From: an uncultured Clostridia bacterium
GTDB lineage: Bacteria; Bacillota; Clostridia; Christensenellales; Aristaeellaceae
NCBI GenBank assembly: GCA_946626395.1
Contig: CAMOUF010000096.1
Location: 1 to 8,814, forward strand
Reading direction: 5' to 3'
Length of the DNA: 8,814 nucleotides
Part shown: positions 1-4,826 of the stretch, piece after piece
Numbering within the stretch: the first letter of the stretch is position 1
How the letters are laid out: each line of letters opens with the position of its first letter
Program-made: the position numbers and the translations under genes
The notes under the pieces: model-generated
The model's database searches: none
Told to the model about the DNA's origin: nothing
What the model saw: the letters and a program-made list of their open reading frames with translations, nothing else

Positions 1-1
1 G

Positions 2-1783
2 GGGCCGGACTTTCCTACCGGGGGCATCCTGCTGGATACGCCGGAAATCCGCGCTGCCTATGAAACGGGCCGGGGCAAGCTGACTGTACGGGCCAAGGTG
101 ACGATGGAGCCCGGCCCCTCCGGCCGTACCCTGATCGTGATTCATGAAATCCCCTACGGCGTGGCCAAGGCCGCCATGCTGGAAAAGATCTTAAAGCTCA
201 GCGAGGAAAAGAAAGCCCAGCTGGGCCTGATCCATGATATCCGGGACGAGAGCGACCGCACCGGCATGCGGGCGGTGATCGAGCTGAAAAAGGAGGCCAA
301 ACCTCAAAAGGTGCTGGCGGCATTGTATAAATACAGCGATTTGCAGGTCACCTTCGGGGTGAACATGGTGGCCGTGGCGGCGGGCAAGCCAGTGCAGATG
401 GGGCTAAAAACCGTCATTTCCCATTTTATCCGCCATCAGAAGGACGTGGTCACCCGCCGCACCCAGTACGAGCTGGAGCAGGCCAAGGCCCGGGCCCATA
501 TCCTGGAAGGCCTGATCATTGCCGTGGACAACCTGGACGAGGTGATCGCCCTGATCCGCGCCAGCAAAAACGGCAAGGAAGCCAAGCAGCGCCTGATGGA
601 CCGTTTCGGCTTTACTGACGTGCAGGCCCAGGCCATTCTGGATTTGCGTTTGCAGCGCCTGACCAACCTGGAAATCCTGGCCCTTAGGAAGGAATACGAG
701 GAAATCAAAAAGCTGATCGACACCCTGGAGGGCATTCTCAAGAGCGAAAAGAAACTGATGAACGTCATCAAGAAGGAGCTCAGGGAAATCGCGGAGCAGT
801 ACGGCGATGAGCGCCGCACCCAGATCCTGAAGGAGGAACCGGAGGAAGCGCTGCCCGAGGTGGAGGAAGGGCCGCTGCCGGAGGACGCGGTGGTCTTTTT
901 GACCCGGGGCGGGCAGCTGCGCCGTATGGCGCCCCGGCAGTATGAAAAGCTGGATATGCCGGAAAAGGAAAGCGACATGCCCCGGTATCTTTTCCGCACC
1001 CAGACCGACCATACCCTGTATTTCTTCACCAACCTGGGCAACTGCTATCCCCTGCCCGTTGGCGCGCTGACGGAAACCGCCAGGCCCCGGGAGCGGGGCG
1101 GCGGCCTGGGCAGCGTGCTGGCCGGACTGGAAGCGGGGGAGGAATGCGTAAGCCTCCTGCTCATGACTCCCGGCAGCCTCAATGCCATGGGCGACCTATT
1201 ATTCTTTACCCAGCAGGGCCAGGTGAAGCGCACCGCCGCCGGGGAGTATGACGTAAAGCGCAGCAAGTTTGGGGCCATCAACCTGAAAAAAGGGGATCAG
1301 CTGCTTTCCGTGGTTCCGGCGGAGGAAGGGGCCGACCTGTTGATGGTCACCCGCAAGGGCATGAGCATCCGCTTCCCCCTGGACACTGTGCCCGAAATGG
1401 GCCGGGTCAGCGCCGGCGTGCGGGGCATGAACGTGGGGGAGGACGACCGGGTGATTTTAGCCTGCCCCCTTTCCGTGTCCGATCAGATCGTTTTGTTTAC
1501 CGAGCGGGGCTACGGCAAGCGTCTCTTGTCCGCCATGTTCGACACCCAGGGCCGGGCGGGCAAGGGCGTCAAGTGCATTTACTTCAACAAGTCCGGCTCC
1601 AACGGCACCTATGTGGCCGCCGCGGAACGGTTTTCTTCCTCCCGGGCCTTTACCGTTTTGCAGCATGGCGGCATCATGACCCCCATGCAGACCGACGATC
1701 TGCCCTGCCAGGATCTGAGCGAAAAGGGCAAGCCCACCGTCATGGCGGTGCTGGACGACGTGGTGACGGACCTGATCCTATAA
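2..1783 (+). CDS. parC: DNA topoisomerase IV subunit A (ParC-type; GyrA/ParC family), 5' end outside window
   Basis: This is the DNA-cleaving A subunit of a type IIA topoisomerase, which passes one duplex through another to decatenate or relax DNA together with an ATPase B subunit (ParE/GyrB). The frame is open from base 2 and gives 593 residues. It opens with the family motif GPDFPTGG and continues with AYETGRGKL, then EIPY near residue 50. The coiled-coil and gate region contains the LRLQRLTNLE stretch (about residues 214-223) and the GDERRT motif (268-273). From about residue 297 the C-terminal beta-pinwheel begins, with repeated blades of the type LTRGGQLRR, FTNLGNCY, FTQQGQVKR, VTRKGMSIRF and FTERGYGKR. 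Roughly 200 N-terminal residues, including the winged helix and catalytic tyrosine, lie before the window. A QRRGGKG-like GyrA box is missing after the first blade strand (about 315-328), and the tail resembles Bacillus ParC, so ParC is favoured. A GyrA label for this paralogue remains possible. No terminator follows the stop; the infC promoter starts 33 nt later. Confidence 0.93.
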   Translation, partial: GPDFPTGGILLDTPEIRAAYETGRGKLTVRAKVTMEPGPSGRTLIVIHEIPYGVAKAAMLEKILKLSEEKKAQLGLIHDIRDESDRTGMRAVIELKKEAKPQKVLAALYKYSDLQVTFGVNMVAVAAGKPVQMGLKTVISHFIRHQKDVVTRRTQYELEQAKARAHILEGLIIAVDNLDEVIALIRASKNGKEAKQRLMDRFGFTDVQAQAILDLRLQRLTNLEILALRKEYEEIKKLIDTLEGILKSEKKLMNVIKKELREIAEQYGDERRTQILKEEPEEALPEVEEGPLPEDAVVFLTRGGQLRRMAPRQYEKLDMPEKESDMPRYLFRTQTDHTLYFFTNLGNCYPLPVGALTETARPRERGGGLGSVLAGLEAGEECVSLLLMTPGSLNAMGDLLFFTQQGQVKRTAAGEYDVKRSKFGAINLKKGDQLLSVVPAEEGADLLMVTRKGMSIRFPLDTVPEMGRVSAGVRGMNVGEDDRVILACPLSVSDQIVLFTERGYGKRLLSAMFDTQGRAGKGVKCIYFNKSGSNGTYVAAAERFSSSRAFTVLQHGGIMTPMQTDDLPCQDLSEKGKPTVMAVLDDVVTDLIL

Positions 1784-1815
1784 AACAGAGCCTGGAAAAA
1801 ATGAAAAAATACTTC

Positions 1816-1843
1816 TTGACAAATCAAAAATCTCTGCTATAAT
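1816..1843 (+). promoter_or_regulatory. Strong sigma-A promoter for the infC-rpmI-rplT operon
   Basis: A perfect TTGACA (1816-1821) and a perfect TATAAT (1838-1843) are separated by 16 bp. A TG one base before the -10 hexamer (1835-1836) makes it an extended -10 element. Transcription should start near 1850, about 147 nt before the infC start codon, leaving room for the leader attenuator. The promoter lies directly behind the parC stop codon. Two exact consensus hexamers suit a highly expressed ribosomal protein operon that is controlled after initiation. Confidence 0.9.
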
Positions 1844-1849
1844 AATCCT

Positions 1850-1996
1850 GTTTCAAGCAGAAGCTGCCCGCTTCTCTCCGACGCGAATCATGTTTTGCGC
1901 GGGTACATGGCATCTTTTCTTCAGTGAAGTATGCGTTGGCGGGTGGTTTCACCCGCCAATTTTTATTGGCCTAACTGATTGGGAGGTGCATCGACC
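1850..1996 (+). promoter_or_regulatory. infC-rpmI-rplT leader, probable L20-responsive attenuator
   Basis: This is the untranslated leader of the translation operon. It has a 6-bp hairpin (AGAAGC 1859-1864 with GCTTCT 1870-1875), a second GC-rich stem (about 1882-1885 with 1898-1901), and a strong intrinsic terminator (1936-1967) placed before the first gene. The hexamer GCGGGT at 1899-1904 is complementary to ACCCGC at 1951-1956 in the 3' arm of the terminator, so an alternative antiterminator fold is possible. In Bacillus and many other Bacillota the same operon has an L20-controlled leader, in which L20 binds the mRNA and promotes termination. Assignment to that class rests on gene context, the terminator position and this competing pairing. 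I did not match the leader to a covariance model. Confidence 0.75.
1936..1967 (+). terminator. Intrinsic terminator inside the infC leader
   Basis: A perfect 10-bp stem, TTGGCGGGTG (1936-1945) with CACCCGCCAA (1950-1959), is closed by a GTTT loop and followed by TTTTTATT (1960-1967). It sits downstream of the operon promoter and 29 nt before the infC start codon, so it must be read through for infC-rpmI-rplT expression. It probably also stops read-through from parC, which has no terminator of its own that I can see. Confidence 0.92.
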
Positions 1997-1999
1997 ATA
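1981..1999 (+). promoter_or_regulatory. infC ribosome binding site and AUA start codon
   Basis: The Shine-Dalgarno GGGAGGTG (1981-1988) is followed after 8 nt by ATA (1997-1999), in frame with IF3. The in-frame TTG at 1979 overlaps the Shine-Dalgarno sequence, and its upstream bases (ATTGGCCTAACTGA) contain no ribosome binding site. The next TTG (2009) is 20 nt from the Shine-Dalgarno, too far for normal initiation. IF3 genes are known for AUU, AUA or AUC starts, because IF3 itself rejects such codons and so limits its own synthesis. Confidence 0.78.
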
Positions 2000-2572
2000 G
2001 CCGCAGAATTGCTCATCAATGAAGAAATCCGGGATCGTGAAGTGCGCGTCATTGGCGCGGACGGGGCGCAGCTGGGCGTTATGCCCACGCGGAAGGCGCT
2101 GGAGCTGGCTGAGGAAGCCGAGCTGGATCTGGTGAAAATCGTGCCCACGGCGCAGCCGCCCGTGTGCAAGCTGATGGACTACGACAAGCATCGCTACGAG
2201 CAGTCCAAGCGCGAGCGCGAAATGCGCAAGAACCAGAAAGAGCGGATCGTTTCCCTGAAAGAAGTGCAGCTGTCCGTTACCATCGAAGAAAACGACGTGG
2301 CCGTGAAAGCCAAGAACGCGGTCAAGTTCCTGGAGGGCGGCGACAAGGTGAAGGTCAGCATCCGTTTCCGCGGACGCCAGATTGCCCATTCCGATATCGG
2401 CATGAAGGTGATGCAGGAATTTGCGGACCGGGTGAAGGACGTGTGCACGGTTGAACGCCGTCCCATGATCGAAGGGCGCAACATGATCATGATTCTGGCG
2501 CCTAAAGCGGAAAAAGCCAGCAAGGCCGACAAAGCCGCCAAGGCGGCCAAGGAACAGGCCCCGCAGGCATAA
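1997..2572 (+). CDS. infC: Translation initiation factor IF-3
   Basis: IF3 binds the 30S subunit, keeps it apart from 50S and proofreads the start codon and initiator tRNA. From the ATA start the protein has 191 residues. The N-domain opens with LLINEEIRDREVRVI (residues 5-19) and runs through the LDLVKI and PPVCKLMDYDKHRYEQ stretch (about 44-70). A basic linker (REREMRKNQKER) joins it to the C-domain, which carries SVTIEENDVAVKAKNA, the IRFRGRQIAHSDIG core and the typical end MIMILAPK. About 23 extra residues follow, rich in Ala and Lys and probably disordered; IF3 is commonly about 165-180 residues. The KLMDYDK motif has Asp where the usual family signature has Gly, Ser or Asn. It is the first gene of the operon with rpmI and rplT. 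The start was chosen by Shine-Dalgarno spacing and homology; gene finders may instead begin at TTG 1979, adding six residues. Confidence 0.95.
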   Translation: MAAELLINEEIRDREVRVIGADGAQLGVMPTRKALELAEEAELDLVKIVPTAQPPVCKLMDYDKHRYEQSKREREMRKNQKERIVSLKEVQLSVTIEENDVAVKAKNAVKFLEGGDKVKVSIRFRGRQIAHSDIGMKVMQEFADRVKDVCTVERRPMIEGRNMIMILAPKAEKASKADKAAKAAKEQAPQA

Positions 2573-2601
2573 TCAAACTTTCCGGAAGGAGGAAATTTCT
2601 C

Positions 2602-2802
2602 ATGCCCAAGCAAAAGACCCATCGCGGCGCTGCAAAGCGTTTTAGCCTGACCAAAACTGGCAAGGTAAAGCACAAGAAGATGAATGCCAACCATATCCTC
2701 AACAAGAAGACCACCAAGCGCATTCGTCATATGCGTATGGGCGGCACCCTGCAGAACAATGCCGAAGCCGCTACCATCCGCAAGCTGATCCCCTACAAGT
2801 AA
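2602..2802 (+). CDS. rpmI: 50S ribosomal protein L35
   Basis: This is a small, very basic protein of the large ribosomal subunit, 66 residues, the normal size for bL35. It begins MPKQKTHRGAAKRF and ends LIPYK, with the conserved KRFSLTKTGKVKHKK segment and a run of Lys/Arg (KKTTKRIRHMR) that contacts 23S rRNA. A clear AAGGAGG precedes the ATG at normal distance. It lies 29 nt after infC and 33 nt before rplT with no promoter or terminator between, so it is the middle gene of the operon and shares its leader control. Confidence 0.98.
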   Translation: MPKQKTHRGAAKRFSLTKTGKVKHKKMNANHILNKKTTKRIRHMRMGGTLQNNAEAATIRKLIPYK

Positions 2803-2835
2803 TCGTCATCCATCGCCAAAGGAGGAACATAAACA

Positions 2836-3186
2836 ATGGCACGTATTAAGAGGGCCGTTAATGCCCATAAAAAACGCCGCAAGGTGCTCAAGCTGGCGAA
2901 GGGTTACTGGGGAAGCAAATCCAAGCAGTACCGCACTGCCAGCGAACAGGTGCGCCGCTCCCTGCGCTATGCCTATGAAGGCCGCAAAATGCGCAAGCGG
3001 GACTTCCGCCGCCTGTGGATCGTCCGTATCAACGCCGCCGCCCGCCTGAGCGGCATGAGCTATTCCACCTTTATCAACGGCCTGAAGAAGAAGAACATCG
3101 AAGTCAACCGCAAGATGCTGGCTGACCTGGCCGTGAACGACGCTGCCGCGTTCGCTCAGCTGGTGGAAATTGCCAAGGAAGCCTAA
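2836..3186 (+). CDS. rplT: 50S ribosomal protein L20
   Basis: L20 is an early-assembly 23S rRNA-binding protein of the large subunit. The 116 residues match the family length. The N-terminal half is the long basic extension (MARIKRAVNAHKKRRKVLKLAKGYWG), and the globular half has the signature RDFRRLWIVRINAAAR (about residues 55-70) followed by GMSYSTFINGLKK. The Shine-Dalgarno AAAGGAGG lies 9 nt before the ATG. In Bacillota and E. coli L20 represses its own operon by binding mRNA that resembles its rRNA site, so this gene probably encodes the regulator acting on the leader at 1850-1996. An intrinsic terminator follows 13 nt after the stop. Confidence 0.98.
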   Translation: MARIKRAVNAHKKRRKVLKLAKGYWGSKSKQYRTASEQVRRSLRYAYEGRKMRKRDFRRLWIVRINAAARLSGMSYSTFINGLKKKNIEVNRKMLADLAVNDAAAFAQLVEIAKEA

Positions 3187-3199
3187 GGCTGAATGCATG

Positions 3200-3244
3200 A
3201 CCCGCGTGAGGATATTGCAAAAATATCCCCGCGGGTTTTTCTTT
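3200..3244 (+). terminator. Terminator of the infC-rpmI-rplT operon
   Basis: The lower stem pairs ACCCGCG (3200-3206) with CGCGGGT (3230-3236). After a small internal bulge, the upper stem pairs GGATAT (3210-3215) with ATATCC (3223-3228). The tail is TTTTTCTTT (3236-3244). It begins 13 nt after the rplT stop codon and closes the operon. Confidence 0.9.
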
Positions 3245-3252
3245 ATCAGCTC

Positions 3253-3281
3253 TTGATTCGATTCTCCTTTGTTGATATAAT
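3253..3281 (+). promoter_or_regulatory. Probable promoter upstream of the AI-2E family gene, with an overlapping imperfect palindrome
   Basis: TTGATT (3253-3258) and a perfect TATAAT (3276-3281) are spaced 17 bp apart. The predicted start, near 3288, would give a leader of about 240 nt for the gene at 3526. A 20-bp imperfect palindrome, CTTTG (3267-3271) to CAAAG (3282-3286) with 8 of 10 half-site positions symmetric, covers the -10 region and could be an operator. The hexamers are directly visible; the target gene and the operator role are inferred. Confidence 0.6.
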
Positions 3282-3401
3282 CAAAGCTGAATTGTATCTG
3301 TCCGGTCATGGTTCCTTTGCGGCTTGGATCGAACCTGAGTTCTAAGCTGGATTTTGTCAAGCTCAATAGGGCGTGCAGATATTTAAAGACCATTGTGCTT
3401 C

Positions 3402-3429
3402 GAACTTTGAACTTGGAACTTAGAACTTG
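3402..3429 (+). repeat. Heptanucleotide tandem repeat, four units of GAACTTN
   Basis: GAACTTT, GAACTTG, GAACTTA and GAACTTG follow one another without gaps. Six positions are invariant and the seventh varies. A 9-bp part of the array (3419-3427) is complementary to 3338-3346. Arrays with the same 7-bp period and a related AACTC core occur at 8671-8691 and 8757-8784. Confidence 0.88.
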
Positions 3430-3525
3430 ATACCGCTTTCCTGTTTTCTTTCCATCACTGAACAGTTACGCTGAACCGAAGAAATACTGCCGCTGTCCCG
3501 CGGCGTTTCCGGAGGAGGGAATGCC

Positions 3526-4746
3526 ATGCACTGGGGAGAGAACAAAAAATATGTCAAAATCGCCTTGACCGGCATCACCATTGCCGCGGGGGCCTGCGTG
3601 ATTCTGTTCACCTTTTACCGCTTTGATCAGGTTCAGCAGGTGTATCATAAGGTCTTTTCCATTCTGCGGCCTTTCCTGTATGGCGCGGTGGTAGCGTATC
3701 TGCTATCTCCCCTGTGCGGAAAAATGGAAAACGGGCTGGCAAAGATCATGGGAGAAAAGCGGCGGCGGGGAGCCAAGCAGTTGTCCATCCTCTTTTCCCT
3801 GCTGCTGGCTTTGGCCCTGATCAGTCTTTTATGTTTGATCATTATTCCGCAGGTGGTCAATTCCGTGGTCAGCGTGGTCAACGCCCTGCCGGGGCAGCTG
3901 CGCAGCCTGAACAGCCAAATCGACCAACTGCTTGCGGACCAGCCGGATTTGCAGGAGCAATGGGAAGGCTTCTCCAAACAGATTTTAAGCGAAATCGAAA
4001 TCTGGCGGAACCGGGATATCCTGCCCGTAGCCCAGGCCATTCTGTCCGGCACTGCCAACTATGTGACCGGCGCACTCACGTTCGTAAAGGATATTTTGCT
4101 TGGCATGGTCATTTCCGTGTATCTGCTGGCCACCCGGAAGCAGTTCGCCGCCCAGAGCCGCCTGATGCTGCGCAGCGTGTTCAAGGATTTGTGGGCGGAC
4201 CGCATCGAGGAAGAAGTGCGTTATATCGACAGAATGTTCATCCGCTTCTTTACCGGAAAGCTGCTGGACAGCCTGATCGTGGGCATTCTTTGCTTCGCCG
4301 GGTGCATGATCATGGGCTTTTCCTCGTCCCTTTTGATCAGCGTGATCGTTGGCGTTACCAATATCATTCCCTTCTTCGGCCCCTTCATCGGCGCGGTGCC
4401 CTGCGCCCTGCTGCTGCTGCTGGACAATCCGGTTCACTGCCTGATGTTCGTGATCTTTATCCTGGTGCTCCAGCAGCTGGACGGCAATGTCATCGGCCCC
4501 AAGGTGCTGGGCAACACCACCGGCCTGTCCGGCTTCTGGGTCACCTTCGCCATCCTGCTCTTTGGCGGCTTGTGGGGCATTACGGGCATGATCGCGGGCG
4601 TGCCGCTGTTTGCCGTGATTTACGATATCGTGCGGCGGCTGTGCTATCGCGGGCTGAACAAAAAGGGCCACCATGAATTGATCGACAAATACCAATCCAA
4701 CTTCCACCCCAAACCCCAGGAAAAGGAAAAGCCGAAAAAAGCCTGA
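3526..4746 (+). CDS. AI-2E family transporter (PF01594-like membrane protein)
   Basis: This is a polytopic membrane protein of 406 residues, within the usual 350-420 range. An N-terminal hydrophobic helix (about 10-30) is followed by the helices around FLYGAVVAYLLSPL and LSILFSLLLALALISLLCLIIIPQVV. A soluble, partly helical segment comes next (about 120-170), then several closely packed C-terminal helices. Family motifs are TNIIPFFGPFIGAVP (about 280-295), QQLDGNVIGPKVLG near 320-335 and the final FGGLWGITGMIAGVPLFAVIYD. The basic, Lys/Pro-rich tail should be cytoplasmic. Some members export the AI-2 signal and others are linked to Na+/H+ exchange or to unknown substrates, so the substrate here is not known. 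ATG 3526 was chosen because AGGAGG (3513-3518) lies 7 nt before it; ATG 3521 is out of frame. The gene appears to be transcribed alone and ends at a terminator shared with the opposing genes. Confidence 0.92.
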   Translation: MHWGENKKYVKIALTGITIAAGACVILFTFYRFDQVQQVYHKVFSILRPFLYGAVVAYLLSPLCGKMENGLAKIMGEKRRRGAKQLSILFSLLLALALISLLCLIIIPQVVNSVVSVVNALPGQLRSLNSQIDQLLADQPDLQEQWEGFSKQILSEIEIWRNRDILPVAQAILSGTANYVTGALTFVKDILLGMVISVYLLATRKQFAAQSRLMLRSVFKDLWADRIEEEVRYIDRMFIRFFTGKLLDSLIVGILCFAGCMIMGFSSSLLISVIVGVTNIIPFFGPFIGAVPCALLLLLDNPVHCLMFVIFILVLQQLDGNVIGPKVLGNTTGLSGFWVTFAILLFGGLWGITGMIAGVPLFAVIYDIVRRLCYRGLNKKGHHELIDKYQSNFHPKPQEKEKPKKA

Positions 4747-4754
4747 AGGACAAC

Positions 4755-4806
4755 AAAAAAAGCATCCCTGCCTTCTGCCAAGCGCAAAACGCAGGGATGT
4801 TTTTTT
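4755..4806. terminator. Bidirectional terminator between convergent genes
   Basis: CATCCCTGC (4763-4771) pairs perfectly with GCAGGGATG (4791-4799) around a 19-nt loop. The stem is preceded by seven A (4755-4761) and followed by seven T (4800-4806), so it gives a U-tail on either strand. It lies 8 nt after the AI-2E gene stop and 20 nt beyond the stop of the minus-strand glycoside hydrolase. Confidence 0.92.
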
Positions 4807-4826
4807 CATTTCATCCTGGTATCATG

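Larger units (their letters stand above)
3245..3525 (+). other. Long intergenic leader before the AI-2E family gene
   Basis: I see no convincing gene in these 281 bases. They hold the promoter at 3253-3281, a 9-bp inverted repeat (AGTTCTAAG 3338-3346 with CTTAGAACT 3419-3427), the heptad array at 3402-3429, and two blocks shared with the gap near 8690-8714: GTGCAGAT at 3373-3380 and ATTGTGCTTCGAACT at 3392-3406. A short GC hairpin (GCCGC 3489-3493 with GCGGC 3500-3504) stands just before the ribosome binding site of the next gene. Base composition is lower in GC than the flanking genes. Confidence 0.55.

Noticed and set aside
363..370. RERGGGLG segment of the topoisomerase (residues 363-370; numbers here are residues) considered as a GyrA box
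   Set aside because: It lies after the second blade strand, at the place of TRGARG in E. coli GyrA and not at the place of QRRGGKG, so it does not argue for gyrase.
2806..3393. A 195-codon minus-strand frame covering rplT and the intergenic region, possibly a small gene around 3230-3393
   Set aside because: Most of it is antisense to rplT and the terminator. I found no clear ribosome binding site and do not recognise the N-terminal part as a known family.
3402..3429. Heptad array considered as a CRISPR array
   Set aside because: The units are only 7 bp with no spacers, and no cas genes are present.
3714..4676. A 320-codon plus-strand frame inside the AI-2E family gene
   Set aside because: It is frame-shifted relative to a clear membrane protein, rich in Arg, Gly, His and Pro as expected from GC-rich out-of-frame reading, and has no domain I recognise.
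3985..4809. A 274-codon minus-strand frame convergent on the AI-2E family gene
   Set aside because: It is antisense to the well-supported gene and crosses the bidirectional terminator. The Gln/His/Asp-rich product resembles no known protein.
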